A stretch of 64,000 bases of DNA from Caenorhabditis remanei (lineage: Eukaryota; Nematoda; Chromadorea; Rhabditida; Rhabditidae), in the NCBI RefSeq assembly GCF_010183535.1, contig NC_071331.1:15624001-15688000 (forward strand), given 5' to 3'. How positions within the stretch are numbered: the first letter of the stretch is position 1; every line of letters begins with the position of its first letter. Below, piece after piece: positions 22,907 to 36,300 of this stretch. Under the pieces are notes generated by a model, which saw nothing but the letters and a program-made list of their open reading frames with translations, was not told the origin of the DNA and searched no databases. A program made the translations under genes and the position numbers.

Positions 22907-23182
22907 TCGACATACGGTGCTACTTCGCTTAAGAACTGCACAAATAAGAACTGGCTTCGCAGAAGAACTGGGCGAAGAAGAACTGTGTTGCATAAGAACT
23001 GTACCGTTTAAGAACTCTGTTCGCAATAGAGCGCATTTGTCGTGAAAATTCCAATTTTAACGTCGAATTCGAAAAACAACTGAAATTTGAAATTTGCGAA
23101 CGAGCTCCCTTGCTAAATGAGTTCTTAAATGGTACAGTTCTTATACGCGCAGTTCTTCTTCGAAGTAGCACTCGACATACGG
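22907..23182. mobile_element. Small MITE-like element with 16-base internal periodicity
   Basis: The direct repeat TCGACATACGG occurs at 22907-22917 and 23172-23182. Just inside, terminal inverted repeats TGCTACTTCG (22918-22927) and CGAAGTAGCA (23161-23170) face each other. Inside, AAGAACT occurs at 22931, 22946, 22963, 22978, 22994 and 23010 (spacing 15-17 bases), and its reverse complement AGTTCTT at 23120, 23136 and 23151. There is no coding capacity. The flanking direct repeats look like an 11-base target duplication with one extra base on the right. Confidence 0.65.
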
Positions 23183-23319
23183 GTAATAAATTGCAAACGT
23201 TTGCAAGTTTTAGTAACCTGGGCCGAAGTATAGACAACAAGAATCAGTATTTTAATCAGATAAGATCATATTTTGCATTTCAACATCAACACGACTACTG
23301 TAAATTGTAAATATACATC

Positions 23320-23325
23320 TTTATT
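23320..23325 (-). terminator. Poly(A) signal of the small uncharacterised gene
   Basis: TTTATT on plus reads AATAAA on minus, 71 bases beyond the stop codon of the 23396-24088 gene. Confidence 0.55.
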
Positions 23326-23395
23326 CACATGCGATATATCAAATAAGTTAGTTTGTAAACTATAATACAGGAAAAATTGAAGAAAACATAAGCAT

Positions 23396-24088
23396 TTACA
23401 AAAATACTCCCTCCTTGGAACATTTGTAGCGCCACGATATCGTCGGTCTGGCGCAGTGTGGAGTCTTTGCCATCGTGCATTTTCGAGCAGTACGCTTACG
23501 CTGAAAATTATTTAAAAGTAAATATAATTACTATCTTTGAAATCGGACGTACCGTTGGAGAACATGCCCTCTGAGGTTCTACCGGTTCTGCCGTACGTGG
23601 ACGAGGTGGAAGACGAGATATCGAGCGGTTATTCAGTGGTGCTGAAGAGGGGCGACGCTCTGGAGACAGGTGTCCTATTGGCTCCGAGTTTAGATTCAGT
23701 TCGACTTCAGCATCTGGATGGGAAAGAACTTCAGTTGCGATCGGAACCATCGGTGGATCTTCATTCATCTCGACTTCTTCGACGCATCTCGGCAGTGCTG
23801 GAGTTGATGTGCACTCGGGAACGAAAAATCGTTTTGAACCAGGTGGAGATCTCACTGACGCTGATACATGGCGGTGCAACTGCTTTCCAATGCTGATTTG
23901 CGATTCGAGTGAAGACTTGGCCCTCGAGAATTGGGACATTGGCATTGCTGTGGCCTCTTGTGTTCTGATCTGAAATGAATTATATTTAAAATAATTCCTG
24001 ATAACATTTAATAACTTACTCTTGGGGTGCGTAAGTCTGGATCCCTTCGGCGCCAAGATCCCTTCGGCGTTTTGGGAGCCACTATCAT
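23396..24088 (-). CDS. Uncharacterised small basic/proline-rich protein
   Basis: Three exons, 24088-24020, 23969-23553 and 23500-23396, join in phase 0 at both introns to give about 196 residues. The ATG directly follows a TTTTGCAG acceptor (24091-24089), which suggests trans-splicing or an unseen 5' non-coding exon. Basic N-terminus (GSWRRRDPDLRTPR), a middle section rich in Ser and Glu, the segment SPERRPSSAPLNNRSISRLP and PPRPRTAEP, and a C-terminus with KRTARKCTMAKTPHC that has four cysteines in about 30 residues. No known domain was recognised and no transmembrane segment or signal peptide is seen. Clean intron phases plus a poly(A) hexamer after the stop argue for a real gene. An alternative model that reads upstream through 24200 has no acceptor and is not favoured. 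Confidence 0.6.
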
Positions 24089-24329
24089 CTGCAAAATCAA
24101 ATTCGGTGAGATGTTTGAATAACACAGATTGAAAATACTTTACGAAAACCGCTAATTTTTTTTTTTTAAGTGTACAAATTTTGATAGCACCCAAACCCAA
24201 TAAGAGGGGTTTTTGAAAAATATCAATTAAGCAAAAAGAATTAGGAAATTTTTCAGAGGAATGTTAAAAACTTAGATATCTACTTAAATGTATCTATTTA
24301 CTGCAATAGCAGCTACAAATTATGCTGCG

Positions 24330-24617
24330 TCCAAAGTAACTTTTTCGCGGAAAATCCGCGCGGAAAAAGTGTCCAAAGTAGCCATTTCTTTTCCGCGTTT
24401 TCCTCTGCGCCTTTAAGGTAATCGCGGTGAGACCAGCTCACTTTTTTGGAGGGAATTCAAAAAGAATATATAATTTCGAAAATTTAACTTTCCCTCCTAA
24501 AAAATGCGCTGGTCTCGCCGCGATTAGCTTAAAGGCGCAGAGGAAAACGCGGAAAAGAAATGGCTACTTTGGACACTTTTTCCGCGCGGATTTTCCGCGA
24601 AAAAGTTACTTTGGACA
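24330..24617. repeat. Near-perfect 288-base palindrome
   Basis: The arm TCCAAAGTAACTTTTTCGCGG... to AAAGTGAGCT-like centre sequence is mirrored by ...CCGCGAAAAAGTTACTTTGGA, with the centre near 24473. Landmarks in both arms are GCGGAAAAAGTGTCCAAAG, CCGCGTTTTCC, GCGCCTTTAA and GAGACCAGC. Each arm contains a smaller CGCGGAAAATCCGCGCGGA hairpin. It lies upstream of both flanking genes and has no coding potential. Confidence 0.88.
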
Positions 24618-27315
24618 AATTTTAAAAAAGTACATTTCTTACGAAATTTAGTGCAAGTTTACGTGCGTTTTCGTGTTTGGTGCCGTAATCGTCAGGAGTA
24701 GGTCAAACGAAAAAATTGTCAGTCTACAGGTTTCAACAGTAATACTAGCCGGAACTAGTAATACAAAGCTAAATAGTTGTGAGTCATTTCAACTTTACAG
24801 ATAAAGTGTTGCAGGGGAAATGGGAATAACGAAGGGTAAGTATTTAAATGAGAAAAAGAAAACAAGTTAGGGGTACGGAGATCGGCTTCGAATGAGCTTG
24901 TGCTCGGCCTCATATACTGGTGCGGGATGGAGAAGTCATTGGCGCCCGCGGGAGTACGGCTACGGGTGGGAGATCAAATGGTGATACAATAACAATGGAG
25001 ATATAAGTGTGCGTGGAAACACAAACATTGCAAGCTAGAATTATCAGTCCGTTGTTTCGTACAATCCAGTCCACACCTTACAAATGAGGAACATGAATAT
25101 TCATAGTGGAACAACAAAACCTAATATAAAAACTAAATAATATGATCCTGAAATTGTGTGAATGTTTCTACTTCTCGGCGTTTCGTTTTTTTTAAATGAA
25201 GATCGGTTTATAGAATCAAAAGATAAACCTTCCAATATACTGATATACTACAAGTCACATCTAGGTCAAATGTTTTGACGCATTACGCAGATTTTCCAGA
25301 TCGAATCGTGGTTTAGATGAATGACTTATCCTGATTTCATTCATGACACACCAATGTCATATCATACATTTAAAAAAGGTTATTCAGTTTTCGTTCTTAT
25401 AAATTTTATAACTTTGAAATCTCGATTGAAATGAAACGGATGTAGTACCCAATTTCTCGCTGGTTTTCTCTAATATGCATCACCGATGTTTTTTTTCTCA
25501 GTCTTCGATTACAATTCATCGTTCTCTTCTTCTCGTTTCACTTTGAATTCAAACAATTTGTCATCGGCCATCTGCCTATGGATCACCGAAATCTAAACGA
25601 CAAAGTCTTTTCAATTTTTCACACGAAATTTGCATTTCCATGAAATAGTGTTCTTCGCTAGATCTCTTTTGTGAGGATACTACATATAGTAAAATAGAAG
25701 ACAACTTTTTCCTAGATCTACAAATCTTGTATGATTCCTGAAATATTTAAAATAAGTTGTTCAAAAGACAGTTCAGGTCCTGATTGTAGTTTTTCTAACA
25801 TTACTCGTTGACATTACTTTTGATACAAGTCTATTTCGAATTCGATAAAATATTTACTTTGTAAAAACATGCTCTAAGTCCTTCTTATAATAAATCCGAT
25901 GCTCGCCCAAACGAAAAGTGCTTTTCTCAGTTCCAATGCATTCAATTGGAACTCTTTTTGATTGCCCTCCCAAAACAACATTGCATAATAGTTAGTAAGT
26001 CATCAGTGGTCAACCGAAAATATTTCGTTTACGCTCCGTCGTATTCTCGTAATCGCGTAACGCATAAACCCCCCTCGCACATTAGTTTATGTGTCTCCAC
26101 ACATTCACTTCAGAAGATCCGGCTGTTCCCTCTTCTCATCCAAGGAAACCACCTTGAATTCAAATTTCAAAAATATAATAAACTCTGAGTGGATAGTCAT
26201 TCCTTTCATACGTTCTCTGTTCAAACTTTTTTTCTGGAAAGAGTTTTTTTTCGAGATTTTTGAGATTACTTTGAACTGGTTTACACTCATGTTGGATGTT
26301 TCCATGAGAGGCTGACGCGATGGAGGTTCTGAAATATGAATGTTGGTTGAGGGTACAGTAAATCGGATTACAATGCTTTTTGTTTTGAAATGCGCACAGG
26401 AATCAAACTGACAGACAACGTACATCAGTTACTTGATTACATGACTAGGAAAATTCGGAAAGGTAGAGTTGAGAAGTCTTATTGATCACTTTAGTTTGTT
26501 ACTTGGTAGAAGTTTGAAAACAAATTCAGAACTGTGTTTTTTGTCTGAAAACTCCAACTTATACATATGGAACTCATTTTATACTTGAAGTGTATATTTG
26601 AAACTAACAACACTTCCTGAACCTATAATTATTTACTGATAAAAAAAGAAATCTGAATTTCAATAAAAAAGGTCCCTTCAGTCCATCTTGCCTTCTCTTT
26701 TCTCCTCTCTCTTTGCTCCAAGCCCCGCCCCCTTATTTCTTCTCACAAGTCCCTTCTTCTTCTTCACTCCACCCCTTTCCCCTTTTCTTTCTATTTTTCC
26801 CCCGTTAACCAAATACAAACAAATGAGTGGAATATCTATGTATCTGATTTCTTCATCTGCTTTTTCGTTTTTTTATATACAATTCTCGTCTACATCAAAA
26901 ATTCCATTATCTTCTCCCTTTCCCCTCGGCTTTCAGAAACTCAGTTTCCAGATAAATTGGAAGTTGAAAAGCAGAAAATATTTACTGCGTTACGCGCATC
27001 TTCTTCGTTTTTCACTTTTAGAGTCGCCAGGCGCATCCGTTCGTTTCCTCAACATATTACTAGAATATTCTATGAATAAGTGTGCTCTCTTTTCTATCTT
27101 CACAACCATCAATCCATCTTGTGTAACACCTTGATATGGACCCTTTTCTTGAGACATTCTCCTCTTTCTCTTTCTTTTTATCTCAATTCATTTTCCCTCC
27201 ACTCGTTTTTTGCTTCTCCGCTGCCGTTGGCTCCGCCGTCATGTGCATCATCATCGTCTGTTTAAAAATGTAATAATTTGCAGATGATCCACAAGAAGCA
27301 CATCTCCACATCATA
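24618..27315. other. Upstream region of the receptor phosphatase gene
   Basis: 2.7 kb with no supported gene. A GC-richer patch sits at about 24880-24990. At about 24814-24835 a tiny exon-like unit (TTGCAG, GGGAAATGGGAATAACGAAGG, GTAAGT) could be a 5' exon joined to the acceptor just before 27283, but nothing confirms it. A long pyrimidine tract with a GCCCCGCCCCC box lies at about 26685-26800 and is a plausible promoter element. Confidence 0.4.
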
Positions 27316-30300
27316 ATGCCACGGAAACATTTCATCTTTTTCCCTCTTTTTTCACTCTTCTTCTTCTGGAAATTCGAGTCGATTCAGTCGATTTCAGTCA
27401 CATCGAAAAATGCGACTGAGGCATTGTTGCGATGTCCGCCGGCTGAAAACTTCATCAGGTATTACTATTTTTTCGATTATTTATAAATGCATCTGTAGTA
27501 CTCTCCTAGTATTCAGTTGATCCATTATCATGCATTTCTAGATAGTCGAAACTTCTTAGCCATTTGCACTTTTATATGCAATCTTTTAGGTTCGCGTGTC
27601 AACGATTAAATGTATATACTGACTTTTTAATTTTGATAGAAACAGTGTGTTAGGTGAAGAGACTCAGACAAACTGAAGTTTGAGCTGTCAAGCGGAAAAA
27701 AACGGAAAGAGAAGGGAAATTCGGGTGTGTTCGAAGGAAGTTTCTGAGAGTTTCGAGACTTCTAAAAGGTTTTTAAAACATGGAAGTCAAAGTCCTCAGT
27801 GACTTTTTAAAAACTTTTGAACAAGAAAAAACGTCACAACCTGAATCTGAAATACGAAGAAGCCTCCCAAAAGTATATCAGTATCTTTTCAATACATTGA
27901 AATTTCAGAACCCACATGGCTCCAGATTTCGAAACTCCTCGACTAGTTCGAAGACTCGATTGGTTTCAAGATGACTCACTTGTTGCCAGTTATCAACAGG
28001 TACTGTAACTTTTCTTTCAATTGAAAAACAAGAAATTGTTCCCAAGAAAATATAAAATCTGAAGACTCTAAAAAATAAAAAATTGTGTAATTCGATTCGC
28101 ACTACAAGATTTCTTTCGTTTTCATCCTGCCTTCCTTTCGTTTTTTGTCGTCTCGTTGACAAAAAACGGACAAGTATATTTTCGAACAAAAGATGAAAAA
28201 GAGAGAAAAGAAGAAGAAGGACGTCCTAATCTGAAAGGCTCTACGAATTCTTTTGCAGAAGGAAAAAGGGAACGAGAGAAAATAAAAAGGAGAAAGGTGA
28301 AGAGAAATTGAGATTGTCCAAGGAATGTCCAAGGGCAAAATCTTGTCTGAAAATAGAAAATTAGAGGTGAATTTGATTATGAATATCGTTTTCTCTATGT
28401 TTCTCTCAACAAAACTCAAAATGTGTCATTTTCTAATACAGATTTGACATGAAAATGACAATAGACCGTCTGTTTCTCCCCTCTTGTCATCATCAATCTC
28501 TGTGAACCTAATTGCCAAGAAATATCTCATTTGTAACATATAAGACGCTTGATATTTCAAAAGTTTTGATTTTACTACTTGAAAGTGTGAAATTAAGAAA
28601 AATCTGTTTTTTTAAGCAGTGATACTTTAAAATTTTCAAAATAGGTTTAAATTATGGTTTTGGAATTAAAAAATTCAGAAAATCTACTTGATTCGTAAAA
28701 ATCATTAATTACTGCTGCATTTTCCAAATTAGAGCAGATTTATGTCAACTTTTCAAGAATCATGATAGTAAATAGAGTTAGACTAAAAAAAGATGGAGCA
28801 GATTTATTAAAATATAAAAATTGGACAGAAAACATAAATATAGACGGGGCAGATTTTCCAAGTTGAAAATTCTGGACTAATATTGAAGATCTGAAAAAAG
28901 AAAAACTTTCACGTGAAGTTTATTTTGGAGCAGATTTTTCTATTTGAGAAATCTGGACAGAAAAATTAAATTTTGTTATTTTTGCCGTGAGTTCCAACTC
29001 ATCCGTTTTTCGTGGTTTTCGAGAAGAAATTTAAACTGGAAATTCTGGATCGGGCGGTATGTTGAGAAGGTGAGAAAATATAAACTTCTGAAATTTAAAA
29101 TATCTCATTCAACACATAGTAGCTGCAAATTCAAATGAAACAAATTTGAAAGAAGTCAGTTTTTTTGATTCGGATTCAAGTGTTTGTTTAGAATTCAGAA
29201 TTTTATTTTGTTTTCTTCGTTTTTCGAGAAATTAATGATGTTTGCAGCTAGGTGTTGAATGGTTGAATGAGATATTTTAAATTTCAGAAGTTTATATTTT
29301 CTCACCTTCTCAACATACCGCCCGATCCAGAATTTCCAGTTTAAATTTCTTCTCGAAAACCACGAAAAACGGATGAGTTGGAACTCACGGCAAAAATAAC
29401 AAAATTTATTTTTCTGTCCAGATTTGTCAAATTGAAAAATCTGCTCCAAAATAAACTTCACGTGAAAGTTTTTCTTTTTTCAGATCTTCAATATTAGTCC
29501 AGAATTTTCAACTTGGAAAATCTGCCCCGTCCATATTTATGTTTTCTGTCCAATTTTTATATTTTAATAAATCTGCTCCATCTTTTTCACTTAAATATGT
29601 GGTTTGTTAAGATAAAAAGGAAGTTGTTGGATTTTGAATAAATCTGCTTTATATTCTGTTTTCTAGCGGCGTAAACACGGGAAAGAAAAGAAAACAGTAT
29701 TAATGGAGTGGTCCAGAAATGCTTGAATTTTTGAAATTTTTCTTCAATTATCTGAACTTTTGAAATTTCAACCGTCTTATATGGTCAAGAGGGAAATGCG
29801 CCAAATTGGACCAGAAAATTACTGTTGAAAAAGGAAAAGAAGGAGATGTTCTTCTTCTTCGTCCTTTCTTTTTCTAATTGAATTCTGTGAAAAGTTTCAA
29901 ATTCTGTTCTTCCGAGTACATTAGTTGGATCATCAGGGAGGTCTTCAGGGAGTTCTTAATTTTATAGAAAAGGTGTTGAAAAAGGAGAATTTGAAGAAGA
30001 TTGGATTAGACATGCCACACGCATTTCCAATGATGGACTTTTGAAATTTTCGGAAAATTTGGAACTTTAGTTCGAATTCTTTTGAAAACGAAAGGTTTCC
30101 CTGAACAAATTAGGAATTAAAAAACACGAATAGGCATCCAGGAAGTGTTTTTCAATAAAATAAACAAGAGTATTTCTTTAAAAAATATTCTAATTCAAGA
30201 TTTCTCTTTGCTGTCAAAAACAAAACACTTTAACAACGGAAACCACTTTTTCTTCTTGCTTTTTTTCAACGAGAAAAGTTGAGTCAGTTGAAACAATTCT

Positions 30301-33300
30301 TTACGAATTTTCAAACCTCTTATGAAGTGGTTTCCACGTGTGTCATTCATTATGTCAAGTATGTCTCTCCTTTCTTTTTCCCCTTCTAAGTACCCTTCTT
30401 TTGGCCTCTAAAAGATCTTAGAATCCAGTATAACTTTGACACTTTTGGGTCCATTAAAGGGGGGCCAATTGACCGGAAATGTATTTACACAACACTAAAC
30501 TCCATTGTGGTATCGTCTTCCTCCATTACTCAATTGGCTCTCGTTAACTCTCTTTTCGAACACTAACTTTCCAGTATTCAATGTTCGTAAAGTAGAGAAA
30601 AAAGAATGAGAAAAAGATGAATGATTGAAAGAAAAAAGAAGGCATCAATCAGATTTCCTGTATCAATTCTCCAAGAAAAAGTACCCACTCTTCCTTTTTA
30701 GATTCAATTTTGTATCCAAATTCTATTTTCCATTCAAAAATCGACGAGAAAAAAGGAAAAAGAAGAAGAGAAAGAGGGACCGGAACAATCTCATTTTGAT
30801 TCGTCTCACTATAAAACCTTCAAAAATAAATAATATCTCAACGAAGAATTTACCGGAAACGTCAGGTTTTCATGCGGTTTTGAAGCATTTCGGACCAAGT
30901 CAAGAACATCTTTCTAGGAAAGAAAAATGAATGAAAAGGGTTCAATCTCCGACTTGATATAATACATTCATTTCCTTCTCTACCAGAAATCTTCATCCAT
31001 TTTCTGACATATTTGGTAATTCTGTGAGGTCATATGGTAATAGTTATACAGTGATTAAACATTGCATTGTGCAACTGTATAAAGATGTGTCAACAAAGAT
31101 CAGATGGCAACGAATCTCTTCTTGATGGTTGATTTGATTTTCAATCCTTTATCTTTTCTGGAAATCCCTTTCGAAATACTCAGAGATCTGGGAACTCAGC
31201 ATGAGAAGTGCGTGGTATTTTCGATGAATAATTCACAGTTGGGAACTGAAAGTGGTACTTGAAAATCTTCTGAATTTTCAGATTCAATAACTAGAAATCT
31301 GCAAGTGCGCTCTACGGCAATTTGCACCTTATGTTCAGACTCTTTTCAGTGCATAAATATAGATGTTTATTCAAAAATCATGGTATAGACATAGTAGAAT
31401 CAAACAAAGGATGACTAATTTGGTGCAAACTACCAAACTACCGACCATCTGCCTTCTGAAAATAGTGTGATGGATAGAGGGACGGAGAGAAAAAGAGGAG
31501 AGACAGTCAGATAGGGAAAGGCAGAGCGGTGTCTCCGGATGTTATTCCGGTATTTGAACAAACATTGAAGGACCTTCCGGGCCGACGGTTATTTGACACC
31601 AAAAGGAACGGAAAAAGAGAGAGAGATATTGAAGGGACCCGTCAAATGCACCTGAATTGACAAGAAATTATGCATTTCATGAGCCAAACTAATAAGGGAT
31701 TCTCAGAAGATTGAACTTTGAAGCCACTGAACGTCTCTAATTCTGTAATAATCTTCCAGGATATACTTGCCGATTCGTCTCGTCAATGGTGGGTAGCTGA
31801 TGGACGTTACCAACTGATTCGCCCATTTTATACTCTTCGTGTATCTCCAGTAACTCCAGAAGATTCTGGAACTTATCGATGTCGCATTGAGACTGATCCA
31901 TTATTCTCATCTCCACAGAGCACAGCAACTCAAGAACTTGCAGTAATGGGTTCGTTTTTACCCTTTTCTTAACACCGAAACAAAAAAAAACACTGGGATT
32001 ATTTGATGTCCTTCTACAAGTCATGCCCCATAAATCACCCCACTTTAGCAAATGAAAACCATCTTTCTCTCGAAAAGATTCAAAAAAGATTTGAGTCAAC
32101 TTCTAGGGGGAAGGGGGACCTCCTGGAGGAGTTCAGAGCACTTTTCATCAGATAATTCATCGGAATTTCTGGGTGTTCCCTTGGGTTTGTTATGAAATAG
32201 TTCATGAAAAGAATAGAGAATAGACACTCGTCTAGATTGGTATCTCTTCACATTCTTCTTCTTTGCTCACTGAATGCGTTGGATTGGACGATGGAAAGGA
32301 GAGAGAGAGACACCCGTCAATTTTATGAGGGGATTATGAAATCACACCACGAAACCAATGGGTGAAAAGGATTGAAAAGGGGAACATCTGAAGAGTTTAT
32401 TTGTTTGTACAAATTATACGATTGAGAAATTACTGAGAGTTTCATGGAAGTAGGGACTGTAACAGAAGATTTTAACTAGATATAGGTCTACAGTATCATC
32501 TGAAAACTTTCTCAGTTCAGTCAAACTGACAGATGTCTCGAAATTCCGTGCATTTTTGTGTACTTTTGTGTCCTTTTCGACATCCGAATTGAGTCAGACA
32601 ACACGCAAGAATTTAGTTTTTCGTGTTGGGACCCAATTAATTGTTTTCCGTTTTCTCTCTTCACACCTAATCCAATATTCAACAAGAGCCTTCTCACACA
32701 ACTTATCCTTTTCCTAAATTACTGCTTTTTCACTTCTTTTGTGACGCAATTATCGCATTTTCAATGAGCTGTTTAAATGTGTCACTAGTGGTCAAGAGAC
32801 CAACTGAAAACATTGAAACGGTCAGGGAGCATGAGAGAGAGAAGGAAGTTCGAATTTCGAAGTAATTAGTCATCTATTAATTGAAATTTCTCTTTTTCAA
32901 CAATCTCGTGTGCCTACTTTTCAACAATAAAAGTACTCTTTGTGCAGATGACATTTTGAAGAAGCACGGGCGGCCTCAATTGAATTTCAAGTGTTTTGAA
33001 AATTGCATCAATTTCTGTTCTTGTCGAATGTGACAATGATTTCAAAATTTGAATTCTTTTTATAGTGAGGGAAGCTCGGTTTATATTGAGAAGTTATGTT
33101 TCCAGTAGAAGAACAGATAAGTCTGAAATCTTTCATTGGCGGGATACTGTACTTCAGATTTTTCCAATTCAGACTACTCCAATTCTTATTCATTTTTGAT
33201 ACCCAACCAACCGAATCAAATCTCCAAAAGAAATCATAAATTCGTAAATCTTTTCGCATTTCTCACATATCCACATATGTATAATAATAATGATAGGTGT

Positions 33301-36300
33301 GGATGTATGTGTCTGCTCTTGACCTTTTGCCTAAGCCGTCTTGGAGAATTAGTAATTGGTACGTGTGGTCTTAAGATTTATGGAAAAGGGACAGGTGAAT
33401 CAAAAGGGTGTGGCGAGATGAAGAAGAAGAAGAAGAAGAAGGTGGGAGATTATCAGAGAATTCAATTAAAATTTCAATTCAGATTATGAAATAGAAGGAA
33501 TCAATTGAAAGGGATGCATGCATCTGAATATATACTTTCAGTTCGACCAGTTGCTCCATCGTCTCCTGAAATCAAATCCTTCACAAATCGTTCGATTACT
33601 CTTGTTTGGACTCACAATGCAGCCAGAGCTCATCGTCCGATTCTTCGGTTTTCAGTCTCAGTTCGAACTGTGTCAGACAATACGAGGTCGGAAAAAAGAA
33701 ACAGAAAAAAGACACCTAACTTTCATATTATTTCAGATTTGTGATGGCTGCTCCATCGAATGCGACTACTGTAATTGTTGATAATCTATCTCCGTATACT
33801 CTCTATGCATTCTCAGTTCGTGCTGAAAATTCAGCTGGAACAAGTGATTTCGGCCCAGAAACAACGTTTCGAACACTTGGAGAACCACCGATTCGACCTC
33901 CACAAATTCAAAAAATCAGAAATATAACATCAGAATGCGTTGAAGTGACTGTAACTCCACCAGATGAAATGAACGGAGAACTGGATAAATATCTGGTTTT
34001 AATTCAAGCAATCAACGAAACAATTCCAAGAAAAATGACTTTCGATAAGCCGACATCAACTCCATTGACGATTTGTGCATTGATTCCATCGACTGAATAT
34101 GCGTTGGCAATTGAAGCAGATAATGGATTTGGAACAAGTCCACAAGCAACTTTAGTCTTTCATACAGAAGATTCTGTTCCAAATTGGTCTCCGAGTACAA
34201 TTACTACGTTGCCAGTTGTCGGGAAACCAGAGATTACTGTACTTTGGCCAGCTCCATTACCAAATGCAACAGAGAAAGTGACTAAATATCATTTATATTA
34301 CAAGGCAAATAATGAAGATCAATGGAAGATTGAACATTTAAATGTGAATCCAAATGGTGTCAAGTCGAAATTATTCAAGTATCGACTCGTAGATCTCAGT
34401 AAGTTAAAAGAACATCAATTACTATTAACTATGCTTCTCAGATCCAAATACGCTCTACCGTATTCGTGTATCTGCTTCAACTTCAAAAGGAGAAGGTGCT
34501 CAAAGTGCAGATAGTCTTGCTCAAACAGATGTCGGGGAACCTGGAACTGTCACTTTCAAAGAATTAAATTTTGATTGTAAAAATGGAGTCAAATTGAGTT
34601 GGAATTATGAACCAAGTATCAAGTAAGTGAATATTTGAATTCTAATTAGAGATAATTTCGCCCACTTTCAGTTCGAAGAAATCTCCAACATTCACTGTTA
34701 AAGTGACGAATCAAACGACAACTCTGCAATTTAATACGACAAAACAAAGTGTTAGTTTGACAAGAAACTGACATGTACTTATTTTTTGTTTTCAGCTAGA
34801 TATTATAGATCTGTCACTTTATGACGAGTACTCTCTTCGAATAATTGTTCTGGAGAGAAGTACAATTGATAATTCAACTATACTAATTGGCAAATACAGT
34901 GATAGTCATCGATTCTTACTCAAAGGTATTCCTATTTCAAGAATTTTCATTTACTCAAGAACTAATTTCAGACAAATGTTCTTACCAAAGTTCGTTTTGC
35001 TCTCCGGGTGAAAAGTGTGCAAAACTGACGTCATCTGCTGCAAATCCACGTTACATTTCTGTTCTGATCGTCATTTTTGCCATCATAATCTTTGCTTTCA
35101 TCTGTTTTGTGATTGTTCACTTTGCACGGGGATCCATGAATTTCAAACATCTTCTAAAAAAGAAAGAGAAATGTGTTTATTTGGAAGAAATCAGTCCACT
35201 GGTATACGGTAAGCCTCGTGAAATCACAAATATCTAGATTTGAAGGGAACAATTTCCAGATTCTGCCGGCCAAGAAGATATTCCAGTTGAACTTTTCTAC
35301 GGATATGTTGAGGATCTCAATCGAAACGATGCATTCAAATTCAAGGCTCAATTCCAAATTCTTGAAAATCAAACATCTGGAATTGATTCAACGGATTCTG
35401 GAGAATCGACGTCATCTGCAGATGAGAATACTCAAAAGAACAGATATAACAACATCGGCGCAATGGAAGCAACGAGAATTCGATTGAATTCTCCAACTGG
35501 AAACGATTATATCAACGCCAATTATGTTGATGTGAGTAGTTATTTTTCAAATCAAAATTCGAATTTTCAAACAAAAATGTTTCAGTCCTGTAATGAACGG
35601 AACGCCTACATTGCCACACAAGCACCTCTACCATCAACATTCTCTGATTTCTGGAGTATGATTTGGCAGGAAAGGAGTAATGTTATCGTCTGCATTACCA
35701 ATATGGTTGAAGATGGAAAGGTTTGAAATCACTGTTTTAATTTTATAAGTTTGAATTTTCAGAGAAAATGTGATCAGTACTGGCCATCAACTCAAGATTC
35801 TCCCCAGACTTTTGGAAACTATCAAGTCACTTTGATATCTGAATCAACGAATTCTCACTTCTCTCATCGCATTTTGGATCTGAAAATTGCGAAATCAGTT
35901 CCAGCGGCAGAGAGAAAAATACATCAGTTACATTTTATGGGTTGGCCAGATCACGGAGTTCCTTCTTCGGTTTTTCCACTTTTGAATTTCATTCATTATG
36001 CATCGGATATTCATTCAACTGGACCTGTGGTAGTGCATTGCAGGTTTGTTTCATTTGGAGAGACTCAAGTTTTCAGTTGAGATATTTTACAGTGCTGGAG
36101 TTGGTCGTTCAGGATCTTACATACTCGTAGATAGTATGCGGAGACATTTGATTAGTTTCCGTCGATTGAATGTACAAGGACATTTGACACATATGAGGAG
36201 ACAACGGGCGAAATTAGTCCAAACTTTGGTAAGATAGACATTGAATGGTACTCATTACTGAACAACGTTTTCAGGAGCAATACATATTCTGCCACGAAGC

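Noticed and set aside
22931..23157. CRISPR-like reading of the AAGAACT array
   Set aside because: Units are 7-8 bases with 16-base period in a nematode genome; no repeat-spacer structure and no cas genes.
24427..24651. Open frame across the palindrome
   Set aside because: It covers both arms of an inverted repeat, has no splice context and resembles no protein.
26688..27265. Plus-strand open frames of 148 and 61 codons
   Set aside because: Produced by a polypyrimidine tract (Phe/Leu/Ser/Pro); no acceptor or domain.
28944..29461. Two open frames giving the same peptide on opposite strands
   Set aside because: This is the same inverted-repeat arm read twice; it is not a duplicated gene.
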